A DNA stretch of 64,000 nt from Desulfobacterales bacterium (GCA_028704555.1 JAQWFD010000001.1:133401-197400), one strand, 5' to 3'; shown: positions 34,071 through 43,429, counted from the stretch's first letter. Notes: generated by a model from the sequence alone, not told the origin. Translations and numbers: made by a program.

Positions 34071-34997
34071 ATGATTAAAAATAAATTGTACATATCAAAA
34101 AAGATAATCACGGAGCAAGACGTAAAATCCGACACCCCCATTTAACCACATCTGAGTTATTGGCAGGGGCACGATGCATCGTGCCCCTGCCAGTGGCTCC
34201 CCCTGCCGGAAGTCTTCCCACAAAATGTCAGCCGTGAAATCATAAAGTATAATTCTATTGAGTTTCCCGATATTTTCCCGGGACATAATCATTATTATCT
34301 ATTTGACACATTTGATATTTCTATGATTTAAAAAATCTTCCTGTTTCAATCTTTGTATCAATTCTTCCAAGAGGTTTTAGATGATTTACGATTCTGGCTT
34401 CACTTGAGGGGCTTTTATTCAGCTAACCGGTAGACAAAGAAATATGCCTGAATCGTATTCAATCCTCCATCTTCTTTTCCGCATCAGGCAAATAATTTCA
34501 GTTGGCATCAGCATCGACATAGTCGAACTCTCTTGGTTAAGTTAGCTGCTTCAGAACGCGACAGTTACGGTTGTCTGCCGAAAAGCCATGACGATTCTTT
34601 ACAGTCTGCCCGGCATGTCGTTTCATGCTTCGGGCTCGCTCAGAAATAAGTTCGCAATTTTAAGTGTTGAGGCGCCTGTCTGGCAAGGCACGAAAGTGCA
34701 GGAATATCAAGCAGATTCCGAGCTTTCGTAACGCAGCCAGGCAGGATGCATCGGCGCTTAAAATGGGAAGTTATTTCTGAATGAACTCTTAACCTCGGAG
34801 CCCCCGTTGCTGGCGTACGACATTGCGCGATCCGGGGAAAAGAAACCGGTAATGGGCGGGACGGACCCCGCGACATTGCGGCCGAAGATATGATCAACCC
34901 CCATGCGTCACTGGGGAACCGCTGTTAAACCATAAGAAGTTTGAGGGTGCAGGCCAAACGCAACCCTTCATGCTCAATCCATCGAAAGGAGAAAACA
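34071..34997. other. 927-bp non-coding stretch holding MITE copy 2
   Basis: Apart from the MITE (34632-34788) I see no supported gene. Frames at 34095-34292 and 34640-34897 are chance. The segment 34800-34925 has coding-like texture (RDIAAEDMINPHASLGNRC reads in one frame) and may be the tail of a lost gene. The promoter of the reductase cluster should lie at the right end. Confidence 0.5.
34632..34788. mobile_element. 157-bp palindromic MITE, copy 2
   Basis: Same length and orientation as 23696-23852 and nearly identical throughout; the right terminus has drifted (GAATGAACTC versus GAGTGAGCCC). Same internal palindrome. The right terminus is followed by TTA, but no matching TTA is seen before the left end. 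Confidence 0.9.
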
Positions 34998-36275
34998 ATG
35001 ACTGAAAACTGCCGCGCCATGTGGACGGATCTGGGACTTGATCTTGAAGGTCATACCGCCCTGCTGGACGTTTTGGGAAAAGCCTATCAGGACATTTATC
35101 TGTCACAAAAAAACCGGCCGGAGGCAATGGACTATTTTGACTTTGTCATGAGCGAGATCCACGGTTTGAGGATCATGGAACTGCTGGATGAAAAAAAAGC
35201 AGGCCGCAAGATCATCGGCTCCTACTGTGTCTTTGTTCCCGAGGAAATCGTTCTGGCTGCCAACGCCACCCTGGTGGGACTGTGCTCCGGGGCTGATTTT
35301 GCCACAGAGGAGGTTGAAAAGCTCCTGCCGCGAAACACCTGCGCCCTGATCAAATCATCCTTCGGATTCAAGCTTGGCAAGGTCTGCCCTTATCTGGAAA
35401 GCGCAGACATGGTCGTTGGTGAGAACACCTGTGACGGAAAGAAAAAAGCCTATGAATCCCTGAGCCATCTGGTTAAAAATCTTTATGTAATGGATCTTCC
35501 CCAGGTAAAATCCGAGCAGGCCAGAGCGCTTCTTAAAACTGAATACGACCGTTTCAAGGCAGCGGCCGAGCATCTGACCGGTGTCACCATCACGGCAGAA
35601 TCATTGAAGCAGGCGATCCGAACCGTAAACGCCAAACGCACTGCCATTCACCGGCTCTCATCCCTGCGCAAGGCTGACCCGGCACCCATATCCGGACTGG
35701 ATGCCCTTTTGGCCAACCAGGTCTTCTTTTACGACAATCCGGCCCGATTTACGACATCCGTCAATAAAATCTGCGATGAACTGGAAAAACGGATCGCGGA
35801 CAAAAAGGGCGTTTTCCCGGAAAAGGCCCCCCGTATTCTCGTATCCGGCTGTCCCCAGGCGGTCCCGAACTGGAAGCTGCCCTTCATTGTGGAAACTTCC
35901 GGGGCGGTGATCGTTGGCGAAGAATCCTGTGTGGGAGAACGCGGCACCCGAAACCTCACGGATGAATCCGGTGAAACAATCAAAGAAATGATGGATGCCA
36001 TCGTGGATCGATATTTTCAGGTGGATTGCGCCATCTTCACGCCCAATCCGGACCGTCTGGATCATATTCAGGAAATGGTTACCGCCTGCAAGGCCGACGG
36101 GGTGATCCATTACGGTTTACAGTTTTGCCAGCCATATCTCATGGAATCCATACCGGTGGAAAAAGCCCTGGAGGAAAAAAATATCCCCTGCCTGCGCATC
36201 GAGACCGATTACAGCATGGAAGATGTGGGACAGCTGAAAACAAGGGTGGAAGCATTTATCGAACAACTTCGGTAG
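34998..36275 (+). CDS. Double-cubane-cluster anaerobic reductase, HgdB-like
   Basis: 425 residues from ATG 34998 (AAGGAG upstream); the frame extends to 34941 without a signal. It belongs to the HgdB / 2-hydroxyacyl-CoA dehydratase superfamily, most like double-cubane cluster proteins (YjiM type), iron-sulfur enzymes reducing difficult substrates at very low potential. Typical segments are SYCVFVPEEIVLAANA, LPRNTCALIKSSFGF, NTCDGKKKAYE and CLRIETDYS. The next gene encodes the ATP-dependent activator, and the third a paralogue of this protein, so the two reductase subunits may form a heterodimer. The physiological substrate is unknown. Confidence 0.85.
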   Translation: MTENCRAMWTDLGLDLEGHTALLDVLGKAYQDIYLSQKNRPEAMDYFDFVMSEIHGLRIMELLDEKKAGRKIIGSYCVFVPEEIVLAANATLVGLCSGADFATEEVEKLLPRNTCALIKSSFGFKLGKVCPYLESADMVVGENTCDGKKKAYESLSHLVKNLYVMDLPQVKSEQARALLKTEYDRFKAAAEHLTGVTITAESLKQAIRTVNAKRTAIHRLSSLRKADPAPISGLDALLANQVFFYDNPARFTTSVNKICDELEKRIADKKGVFPEKAPRILVSGCPQAVPNWKLPFIVETSGAVIVGEESCVGERGTRNLTDESGETIKEMMDAIVDRYFQVDCAIFTPNPDRLDHIQEMVTACKADGVIHYGLQFCQPYLMESIPVEKALEEKNIPCLRIETDYSMEDVGQLKTRVEAFIEQLR

Positions 36276-36291
36276 ATTTAAGGAGTGACAG

Positions 36292-37050
36292 GTGAGTATG
36301 CGTTTTGCAGGAATCGACATCGGCTCGCGAACCATTGAGCTGGTGATAGTGAATGAAGCGGGCCAAATAGTCGAAAGCCGTCAGGCGGACACCGGTTTTA
36401 ATCCTCAGATGGAGGCAGGGAAGCTGATCAACGGGGTAAGCTATGATCGAATCATGGCCACCGGCTACGGCCGGAACCTGTTTGAAATTTCCTTTGATGC
36501 GCCCACGGTTACGGAAATCAAAACCCATGCCAGGGGCGCACGGGCTTTTTTCCCGGATGCCCGGACCGTGCTGGATATCGGCGGGCAGGACTCCAAGGCC
36601 ATCTCGATGTTTGAAAACGGCAGGGTGAAAAAATTCGAAATGAACGACCGCTGTGCCGCCGGTACCGGAAAATTTCTGGAGATCATGGCCAGAACGTTGG
36701 GGTATGACATCGAAAGCTTTGGCCTGCAAGCGCTGATGGCAAAAAAAGATCTCAATATTTCAAGCATGTGTACGGTGTTTGCCGAATCCGAGGTCACTTC
36801 CCTGATTGCCGGAGGACAAAACCGGCAGGAAATCGCCCGGGGGTTGCACACCAGCGTCATTCGCCGTGCCGCCGGCATGATCAACCGGGTATCATCCGAA
36901 GGCGATATTGTCTTTACCGGCGGGGTGGCCAAAAATCCGTGCATGCGCGCCCTGCTGGCGGAAAAGCTGGGCAGAGACATTCTTGTTCCGGAAGATCCGC
37001 AACTGGTCGGAGCCTTTGGCGCCGCGTTGCTGGCGGGGGAAATCCAGTGA
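36292..37050 (+). CDS. Acyl-CoA dehydratase activase (HgdC/YjiL-like ATPase)
   Basis: 252 residues, GTG start at 36292 with AAGGAG seven bases before; ATG at 36298 is an alternative. ASKHA-fold ATPase carrying a [4Fe-4S] cluster that drives single electrons into its partner reductase by ATP hydrolysis. Motifs are FAGIDIGSRTIELVIV, VLDIGGQDSKAIS and the cluster-binding NDRCAAGTGKFLE and SSMCTVFAESEV; FTGGVAKNPCMRALL closes the fold. It lies between two HgdB-type genes with short spacers, so it probably serves both. Confidence 0.9.
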   Translation: MSMRFAGIDIGSRTIELVIVNEAGQIVESRQADTGFNPQMEAGKLINGVSYDRIMATGYGRNLFEISFDAPTVTEIKTHARGARAFFPDARTVLDIGGQDSKAISMFENGRVKKFEMNDRCAAGTGKFLEIMARTLGYDIESFGLQALMAKKDLNISSMCTVFAESEVTSLIAGGQNRQEIARGLHTSVIRRAAGMINRVSSEGDIVFTGGVAKNPCMRALLAEKLGRDILVPEDPQLVGAFGAALLAGEIQ

Positions 37051-37076
37051 AGGCAGTGATGAAAGAAGGAATCCAT

Positions 37077-38216
37077 ATGGCTAAATCGATTTTAAACAAG
37101 CTGCAGTTTATCTCGGACGAAAACCTGATCGATATCGAACAGGCCAAGGCCGACGGCCGATCGGTGATCGGATTTTACTGCATGTATACCCCATCGGAAA
37201 TGGCGATAGCAGCCAACGCCATCCCCGTGCCGCTTTGCGGCACCCGCAACGATCCCATTGCCGCAGCCGAAGAGATTCTGCCGCGAAACCTCTGTCCCCT
37301 GATCAAGAGCAGCTTTGGTTTTGCCACGACCGGAACCTGCCCGTTTTTCAAGCTTTCGGACATCATCATCGGCGATACGACCTGCGACGGGAAGAAAAAG
37401 ATGTTCGAGTTGCTTTCGCGTTACAAACCCACCTATGTGCTGCAGTTGCCCCAGAACCAGGATATGTTCACGGCACTTCCCTTCTGGCACGCAGAACTGC
37501 AACGTTTCAGAAAAATCATCGAAGCCCACAGCGGCGTGGCGATAACTGAAGATGGCCTGCGCGCCGCCATCCGCCTCATGAACCGGACCCGCAACAGCAT
37601 CAAAGCGCTCATGGATGTAAACAAGGCCCGGCCCGTTCTGCTCAGCGGCTCTCAACTACTGGAGATCCTGTTCAAAGTGGAATTTCTGGCAGATAAGGAA
37701 AAGGGGATTAAGCTCATGGAAGAGGTGATTGCCCAAGCCCATAGCGGGGCGTTCCGGTCAAAAACCGCAGGGAGCGGGACCGGCAGACGCATTTTGCTGA
37801 CCGGCGTGCCGGTGGGACTGGGCAGCGACAAGGTGGTGAAAATCGTTGAACAGAGCGGCGCCGATGTCGTGGCCTTTGAAAACTGTTCCGGTTACAAGAA
37901 GGCGTTTGTTGTGGATGAAAAAAAAGATCCCATGGAGGCCCTTGCCGAACAGTATCTTGCCACGCCATGTTCGGTGATGAGCCCCAATGACAAGCGCTTT
38001 GATTTACTGAAAGACTTGATTCAGGAGTTTTCCGTGGACGGTGTTATCGATCTGACCTGGCAGGCCTGCCATACCTATAATGTAGAAGCTTTCGGCATCG
38101 GAGAGTTCGTGCAGAAGACCTTTGGCATGCCCACGCTGCACCTGGAAACCGATTATGCCGAAAGCGATACCGAGCAGCTTCGCGTGCGCATCGAAGCCTA
38201 CCTGGAGATGCTTTGA
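37077..38216 (+). CDS. 2-hydroxyacyl-CoA dehydratase-family subunit (HgdB paralogue)
   Basis: 379 residues from ATG 37077 (GAAGGA six bases before); ATG 37059 in frame is possible. Paralogous to the 34998 gene: FYCMYTPSEMAIAANAIPVPLC, LPRNLCPLIKSSFGF, TTCDGKKKMFE and LETDYAESDTEQLR align with it. It lacks the SGCP and final PC-LRIE cysteines of the first subunit, so cluster ligation differs. This could be the catalytically reduced or structural half of a heterodimer. It sits 27 bp after the activase gene. Confidence 0.85.
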   Translation: MAKSILNKLQFISDENLIDIEQAKADGRSVIGFYCMYTPSEMAIAANAIPVPLCGTRNDPIAAAEEILPRNLCPLIKSSFGFATTGTCPFFKLSDIIIGDTTCDGKKKMFELLSRYKPTYVLQLPQNQDMFTALPFWHAELQRFRKIIEAHSGVAITEDGLRAAIRLMNRTRNSIKALMDVNKARPVLLSGSQLLEILFKVEFLADKEKGIKLMEEVIAQAHSGAFRSKTAGSGTGRRILLTGVPVGLGSDKVVKIVEQSGADVVAFENCSGYKKAFVVDEKKDPMEALAEQYLATPCSVMSPNDKRFDLLKDLIQEFSVDGVIDLTWQACHTYNVEAFGIGEFVQKTFGMPTLHLETDYAESDTEQLRVRIEAYLEML

Positions 38217-38255
38217 TATTGCATCCGCATACCCAAGCAAACGGATAACACACGG

Positions 38256-38771
38256 ATGAAACGAAACAAAAAGATTTTAATCACCTGCCACTGCATTTTG
38301 AACGCCAATTCAAAAGTATACCCGCTGGCCACTGTGGGAGGCGTTTTTTCGAACGCTGTTTCTCCTTATATCGAGACTGGATGCGGGCTTTTTCAATTGC
38401 CGTGCCCGGAATTGTCATACCTTGGCATGAACCGGTGGGGAATGACAAAAGAGCAGTACGACCATGCGACTTTCCGCGCCCATTGCAGAAATATTTTAAA
38501 ATATCCGCTGATTCAGCTTCAGTCCCTTGCGCAGGCAGGCTACGAATTGGTCGGAATATTAGGAATGGATGGCAGCCCGAACTGCGGCGTCACTCTGACG
38601 TGCGAGGGATACAGCGGCGGTGAGCTGCGCTCGGTGCAGCATGTGCACAAGCAGATAACATCACTTCGGCATGTACCGGGAAAAGGCGTGTTCATGGAAG
38701 AGCTGGTGCAGATGCTTCGGCAGGTCAATCTCCAGCCGGAACTTTTCGCCATAACAGAAAAAACCAACTGA
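38256..38771 (+). CDS. TudS-related (CD3072-type) putative desulfidase
   Basis: 171 residues. TudS (DUF523-related) enzymes remove sulfur from thiouracil using a [4Fe-4S] cluster held by three cysteines, with the fourth iron binding the sulfur. Here the candidate ligands are in ITCHCILNANSKV, ETGCGLFQLPCPE and GMDGSPNCGVT, matching the pattern of the CD3072-type subgroup. It is 39 bp after the reductase subunit and just before an ABC importer. The sequence supports an Fe-S desulfidase fold; its substrate is not known. Confidence 0.75.
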   Translation: MKRNKKILITCHCILNANSKVYPLATVGGVFSNAVSPYIETGCGLFQLPCPELSYLGMNRWGMTKEQYDHATFRAHCRNILKYPLIQLQSLAQAGYELVGILGMDGSPNCGVTLTCEGYSGGELRSVQHVHKQITSLRHVPGKGVFMEELVQMLRQVNLQPELFAITEKTN

Positions 38772-38796
38772 TGCCTGTTCAAGGAGGAGAAAAATC

Positions 38797-39573
38797 ATGA
38801 GACCGGGAAAATGGATTATTTCGGGAACAATATTTTTAATGATGATGAGTGTCACCTTTAATGCCATTGCGGATAATTCCTTTCACAAGGTTCAGAAAAA
38901 AGGAGAATTGGTTATCGGATTATGCGCGCAGTACCCGCCGTTTGAATCCAGGAATGAAAAAACCGGCGTACTGGAAGGTTTTGATATCGATACAGGCAAA
39001 GCGCTTGCAGAGAAAATAGGCGTCAAGGCCAAATTCATGGATGCCGAGTGGCAGGGGCTCCTGGGCGGTTTGAAAAAAGGCGATTATGATATTCTCATCA
39101 CCTGCATGTCCAAATCCGAAACCCGCGGGAAAAATGTCAATTTCAGCGATACATATTACCGGCTGCCCGATGTCATCGTCGTAAGCAAAAATGAAACGGC
39201 TATCAATAGCAAGGCGGATCTGAAGGGAAAAAATATCGGCGTTCAGCTTGGCTCAGCCAGTGAACAGCTTGCCGATCAGATGAAAGATCTGTTCAAGGAA
39301 ATCAAACGCTACAATTATAATCCCGAGGCCTTTACAGACCTCAAATTCAGGCGCATTGATGCCGTGCTGGTAGGATATGCATATGCAGTCAACCAGATCA
39401 AAGCCGACCCGTCTTACAAAGTTGTCGGGCAGCCCCTGTCCGAAGCAGAAGTGGTCATGGTACTGCCAAAGGGGGCCGATGATCTGACGGCCCGGATCAA
39501 CACGGCGCTTGAAAAAATCAGGGCAGACGGGACCTACGGTTACATTCACGACCGTTGGCTTAAAGTCGACTGA
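38797..39573 (+). CDS. Polar amino acid ABC transporter substrate-binding protein (importer 1)
   Basis: 258 residues with a signal peptide ending near FNAIADN. The SBP_bac_3 fold is shown by LVIGLCAQYPPFESRNEKT, GFDIDTGKALAEKIG, DILITCMSKSETR and the C-terminal YGYIHDRWLKVD. GGAGG precedes the ATG. The 62 bp across the stop codon recur at 43400-43461 in front of a permease gene, so this gene once lay directly upstream of that permease (43447). A shortened second copy survives at 43301-43429. The preceding reductase and desulfidase genes suggest the ligand may be their substrate. Confidence 0.9.
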   Translation: MRPGKWIISGTIFLMMMSVTFNAIADNSFHKVQKKGELVIGLCAQYPPFESRNEKTGVLEGFDIDTGKALAEKIGVKAKFMDAEWQGLLGGLKKGDYDILITCMSKSETRGKNVNFSDTYYRLPDVIVVSKNETAINSKADLKGKNIGVQLGSASEQLADQMKDLFKEIKRYNYNPEAFTDLKFRRIDAVLVGYAYAVNQIKADPSYKVVGQPLSEAEVVMVLPKGADDLTARINTALEKIRADGTYGYIHDRWLKVD

Positions 39574-39605
39574 TTGATACACGAAAAGCCATGAGCGTAT
39601 TCAGA
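39544..39605 (+). repeat. 62-bp duplicated border, left copy
   Basis: Covers the last codons of importer-1 SBP, its stop and the first codons of a permease (ATGAGCGTATTCAGA). The match to 43400-43461 differs at only two positions. The permease start here leads nowhere and is a truncated relic. Confidence 0.9.
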
Positions 39606-39666
39606 GAGGCAATGCACTTCGTGTACTTATAATGAAAGCAGGCCTCTGGCCAGAATTTTAACTATT

Positions 39667-39800
39667 GTCCATCCGGAAATGTCTATTTTTTCCGAGTTCT
39701 GCGTCAGGCTCAGATTTTAATCATCGAAATACTAAATGTATTCATGCGGTTAAAATCTTCGCCTTCCCTGAACTTCAAAAAAGTATCCAGTTTCCGGACA
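39667..39800. mobile_element. Imperfect palindromic element (MITE-like)
   Basis: The ends GTCCATCCGGAAA and TTTCCGGAC are inverted, and the interior continues the symmetry (TTTTTTCCGAGTTCTG... against CCCTGAACTTCAAAAAAG, and AGATTTTAA against TTAAAATCT). No coding capacity. Only one copy is in the window and its sequence is unrelated to the 157-bp MITE. Confidence 0.5.
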
Positions 39801-39832
39801 GGCACTAACTATGAAAACAGAAGCGGGAAAAT

Positions 39833-40036
39833 ATGAAATTTATTTTTGTTTGCCCGACACAGAACAAGGTGTTCGAAAGCGCTGACTTCTCCGTCTTGGA
39901 AAACAGGGGCGTCGTAACCGATAAGACGGGAAACAAAACACTGGATGCAAAAGTGATACTTGATCAGCCCTGTCCGTTTTGCGGTAAGAAGCATGTGTAC
40001 CATGCAAACGAGCTGTCATGCCCGTTTGGCGGGTGA
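39833..40036 (+). CDS. Small CxxC protein of unknown function
   Basis: 67 residues beginning MKFIFVCPTQNKVFESADF and ending CPFCGKKHVYHANELSCPF. The CPFCG plus His plus Cys pattern suggests a small zinc-ribbon or metal-binding protein. The body ENRGVVTDKTGNKTLDAKV looks conserved in kind. The start has only a weak ribosome binding site. It lies between the two importer loci and may have arrived with the second. Confidence 0.65.
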   Translation: MKFIFVCPTQNKVFESADFSVLENRGVVTDKTGNKTLDAKVILDQPCPFCGKKHVYHANELSCPFGG

Positions 40037-40095
40037 ATTCGGATTTTAAAAATCAGGCGACAGGAAATTTTTCATTTAAAGGAGAGGTAACGCAA

Positions 40096-41004
40096 ATGGA
40101 CCGAAGAACAAACAGGATTGGCAAAGGAAGATTTTCATCGGCATTGGGTGCGGTCTGTATCTTTGTTTCGTTGGCCATGGCTGTACCGTCATATGGGGAA
40201 AACATTCTTGATAAAATAGAAGAAACCAGCAAGGTTACCATGGGGTTTCGCGAAGGTTCCGTCCCCTTCGGTTTTATGACTGAAAAAGGTGAATGGACCG
40301 GATTCGGCATGGACCTCGGGTATGAAATCGTCAATGAATTGAGTATAAAATTCGGAAAAAAAATTGAACTCGTAAAAAAACCGATCAATCCTAAGACCCG
40401 TATCCCCATGGTGGCGAACGGCACAGTCGATATCGGCATCGGGTCAACCACTATTACTCTGGCCAGAGAAGAGACCGTCGACTTCAGTCTGCCGTATTTT
40501 CTCACCGGCACCAGGCTATTGGTTCCAAAAGGCAGCTCCATAAGAGAGTTCCCGGACCTGGCCGGTAAAAGGGTCGGCATGGGAAGCGGCTCTACAGCCA
40601 ACATAAAAGGCATCGACAGAGCTATAGAATCCGGTCTGATCAAACCGGCTTGCAAAAAAGTACTTTTTGAAGAACATAACAAGGGATTTCTGGCGCTGCA
40701 GCAGGGTAAAATTCATGCTTATTTCACGGATGCCAGCCAGCTGGCCGGCATGCAGGCCAAAGCCCGGATGCCGCAGGATTGGGAAATCGTCGGCAGTTAC
40801 CTGACATATGAGCCCTATGGAATAATTCTCCCGGAAAATCAGGGAGAATGGCGCGACTTTGTCAACGCCACGCTCGTAGGAATAATTAAAAACGGAAGGT
40901 TTGCGGCAATATACGACAAATGGTTTGGCCCGAACGGCGAAGTGCCTTTACCGATGAGCGCAGAATATAAAACTTTACTGAAAGCATTGAGTTACCCGGA
41001 CTGA
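40096..41004 (+). CDS. Amino acid ABC transporter substrate-binding protein (importer 2)
   Basis: 302 residues from ATG 40096 (AAAGGAGAG upstream); the open frame from 40018 has no start signal. A signal peptide of about 37 residues ends near SYGEN. SBP_bac_3, GltI/DEBP-like: VTMGFREGSVPFGF, WTGFGMDLGYEIV, DIGIGSTTITLAREETVDFS, and the DEBP-type C-terminus DKWFGPNGEVPLPMS. By subfamily it should bind glutamate, aspartate or a similar polar amino acid. Two permeases and an ATPase follow on the same strand. Confidence 0.9.
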   Translation: MDRRTNRIGKGRFSSALGAVCIFVSLAMAVPSYGENILDKIEETSKVTMGFREGSVPFGFMTEKGEWTGFGMDLGYEIVNELSIKFGKKIELVKKPINPKTRIPMVANGTVDIGIGSTTITLAREETVDFSLPYFLTGTRLLVPKGSSIREFPDLAGKRVGMGSGSTANIKGIDRAIESGLIKPACKKVLFEEHNKGFLALQQGKIHAYFTDASQLAGMQAKARMPQDWEIVGSYLTYEPYGIILPENQGEWRDFVNATLVGIIKNGRFAAIYDKWFGPNGEVPLPMSAEYKTLLKALSYPD

Positions 41005-41131
41005 AGTATACACATTCACTCTTCACTCAAGGGGCCTTCAAACCAGGTTTTCGAAGGCCTCTTGAACTTATCAGTCATGAAGCGACAAACGGCCTGCAGC
41101 CTTCGGTAATGTCCCCGATACCGGATCAATT

Positions 41132-41860
41132 ATGGGATTTCTGAATTATACATTTGATTGGAGTGTTTTGTGGCGTCATCCTTATGGCGGCATGTTCGTC
41201 AAGGGGATCTTCACCACCATCCACTTATCATTGCTGGCCTGGATAATCGCCGTTATTCTGGGAATCATGATCGCTGTTTTCAGGGTCTTACCGCCGCGAT
41301 CAATCCGATTGGCGGGAAGCGCTTATGTCCAGCTCTTCAGGAATATCCCCTTTCTGGTACAGCTTTTTTTCTGGTATTTTGCGGTACCGTTGCTGCTGCC
41401 CAAACCGGCACAGGAGTGGTTATATGATCACGTGCCCGATTATTCATACTGGGCCGGCGTTACCGCACTGGGAACCTACACGGCTTCACGGCTGGCCGAG
41501 CAGTTTCGTTCCGGTTTATTGGCCATCCCTCTCGGCCAATACCGCGCCGCCTATTCGACCGGTCTGACCACCTTTCAAACCTATCGTTACGTTATTGTAC
41601 CGTATGCCTTCCGAATTATCATACCACCTTTTACTACGGAGTTTTTGAGCTGTTTTAAAAACTCGTCTCTGACCATGACCATCAGCGTGATGGAAATCAC
41701 CCATACGGCTTATTACATCGATTCATTTACATGGCATGGCCTCGAAACGACTACTGCGGCAAGCATGATGTATTTGTGCATCTCGGGTTTCATTGTGCTT
41801 GTTATGTCGTTTGTCGAAAAAAAACTTCGAATTCCCGGTATGATCGTCAGGAGCCAATGA
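41132..41860 (+). CDS. Amino acid ABC transporter permease (importer 2, GltJ-like)
   Basis: 242 residues with about five transmembrane helices. The HisM/GltJ-type EAA loop reads QYRAAYSTGLTTFQTYRYVIVP, where the ATPase docks. FRNIPFLVQLFFWYF and FLSCFKNSSLTMTI are characteristic of polar-amino-acid permeases. It is followed after three bases by the second permease gene. Confidence 0.9.
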   Translation: MGFLNYTFDWSVLWRHPYGGMFVKGIFTTIHLSLLAWIIAVILGIMIAVFRVLPPRSIRLAGSAYVQLFRNIPFLVQLFFWYFAVPLLLPKPAQEWLYDHVPDYSYWAGVTALGTYTASRLAEQFRSGLLAIPLGQYRAAYSTGLTTFQTYRYVIVPYAFRIIIPPFTTEFLSCFKNSSLTMTISVMEITHTAYYIDSFTWHGLETTTAASMMYLCISGFIVLVMSFVEKKLRIPGMIVRSQ

Positions 41861-41863
41861 AAC

Positions 41864-42520
41864 ATGGACCTTACGGTTATAACAAACAATTTTAAATTCA
41901 TGGCCGGAGGCCTTGTTTTAACTTTCCAGCTATCGCTGATTACCATGGCAGGCGGCCTGCTGCTTGGCATCATCCTGGCATTGGCGCGTCTCTCATCCAA
42001 ACACTGGCTCTATTATCCGGCCACCTTCTATATCCATTTTTTCCGAGGCCTGCCTCTTATTCTGGTAATTTTCTGGCTATACTTCCTGACACCCGTTATT
42101 ACCGGAAAATCATTGAACGAATTCCATGCCGCAGTCATTTCCTTTGTTGTGTTTGAAGCCGCATATTTTGCTGAAATCATCCGCGCAGGGATACAATCCA
42201 TTCCACACGGACAGTCAATGGCAGCGTATTCCAGCGGCCTGACCTCTTTTCAATGCGCGCGGCATGTGATTCTGCCCCAGGCTTTGCGTAATATGACCCC
42301 GGCGCTGGTGACACAAGCCGTGGTTATTTTTCAGGACACATCCCTGGGATACGTGATCGGGCTGAGGGAATTTTTGCGCAGGGTCAATCTCGTAGATGCC
42401 AGGGAAGCAAGGTCTGTTGAACTCTATCTCTTCGCCGGTCTGATATACCTCGCATTTTGCTCCACCGGTTCATTATGCAGCCAACGACTGGAAAATCATC
42501 GACAAAGGAACTGGATTTGA
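41864..42520 (+). CDS. Amino acid ABC transporter permease (importer 2, GltK-like)
   Basis: 218 residues, about five transmembrane helices. [36 protein letters not shown] and [15 protein letters not shown] mark the GltK/HisQ type, including the EAA loop. Its end overlaps the likely start of the ATPase gene by 46 bp. The heterodimeric permease pairs with the 41132 product. Confidence 0.9.
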   Translation: MDLTVITNNFKFMAGGLVLTFQLSLITMAGGLLLGIILALARLSSKHWLYYPATFYIHFFRGLPLILVIFWLYFLTPVITGKSLNEFHAAVISFVVFEAAYFAEIIRAGIQSIPHGQSMAAYSSGLTSFQCARHVILPQALRNMTPALVTQAVVIFQDTSLGYVIGLREFLRRVNLVDAREARSVELYLFAGLIYLAFCSTGSLCSQRLENHRQRNWI

Positions 42521-43245
42521 TTGAAATTAAAAATATCAGCCTATGGTATGAAAAAAGTCATAAAGTGCTCGATGATATCAGTGGAACCATACAGTGCGGT
42601 CAAACCGTGGTCATATGCGGTCCCAGCGGATCGGGAAAGAGTTCGCTGCTCAGGTGCATCAACGGCCTGGAACGTTTCCAGAAAGGAGAAATCATCGTCG
42701 ACGGCATCTCCGTACAGCACCCCGATACAGATATTCATAAACTCCGTTCCAACATCGGTATGGTATTCCAGCATTTTGAGCTCTATCCTCATATGACGGT
42801 CATGCAGAATATCACGCTGGCACCTGTCCGGGTTCGCAAAAAATCAAAAACCGAGGCCGAAAAAAAAGCCTTGGAAATACTCGAGCGGGTGGGAATCCCG
42901 GAACAGGCATTTAAACATCCTGAAGCGCTTTCCGGTGGCCAGAAACAGCGGGTGGCCATTGCAAGGGCCTTGGCCATGGAACCTCAAATCATGCTTTTCG
43001 ACGAACCGACCTCGGCACTGGATCCGGAAATGATCAAAGAAGTGCTTGATGTCATGATCGACCTGGCCGGACAAAAAATGACCATGGTTGTGGTCACACA
43101 TGAAATGGTATTTGCCAGGAAGGTGGCCCATGAAATTGTTTTCATGGATAACGGACGGATTATAGAAAAAGGCGCCGGCCATAATTTTTTCAATCATCCA
43201 AAAAATGAGAGAACCCGCCAGTTTCTGAGTCGTATTCTGATATAA
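42475..43245 (+). CDS. Amino acid ABC transporter ATP-binding protein (importer 2)
   Basis: 256 residues from ATG 42475; a start at 42457 or a shorter one near the Ile-Glu-Ile-Lys beginning is also possible. Walker [12 protein letters not shown]-loop [14 protein letters not shown], signature [17 protein letters not shown], Walker [16 protein letters not shown] and H-loop VVTHEM are complete. GlnQ/GltL-type ATPase. With no ATPase beside importer 1, it may energise both permeases. Confidence 0.9.
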   Translation: MQPTTGKSSTKELDLIEIKNISLWYEKSHKVLDDISGTIQCGQTVVICGPSGSGKSSLLRCINGLERFQKGEIIVDGISVQHPDTDIHKLRSNIGMVFQHFELYPHMTVMQNITLAPVRVRKKSKTEAEKKALEILERVGIPEQAFKHPEALSGGQKQRVAIARALAMEPQIMLFDEPTSALDPEMIKEVLDVMIDLAGQKMTMVVVTHEMVFARKVAHEIVFMDNGRIIEKGAGHNFFNHPKNERTRQFLSRILI

Positions 43246-43300
43246 GCAGCCCGGGCAAAACAGAGGCGTGATGATAAACCCCGGAAAGCAAATAATTCAC

Positions 43301-43429
43301 GTGAAAGTGGGGAAATGGATAATTTTGGAGACAATGATAATCAAGCGCACTGATGCCGTGCCGGTAGGTTATGCATATGAAAGAAGCCGCTACCGGCGGA
43401 TTCACAACCGTTGACTTAAAGTCGACTGA
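43301..43429 (+). pseudogene. Internally deleted second copy of the importer-1 binding-protein gene
   Basis: The 43 codons read VKVGKWIILETMII, matching the signal-peptide start RPGKWIISGTIF of the 38797 gene, then jump to KRTDAVPVGYAYE (RRIDAVLVGYAYA in the intact gene) and RRIHNR-stop-LKVD (YIHDRWLKVD). About 200 codons are missing and TGG has become TGA. It directly precedes the importer-1 permease. Confidence 0.85.
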
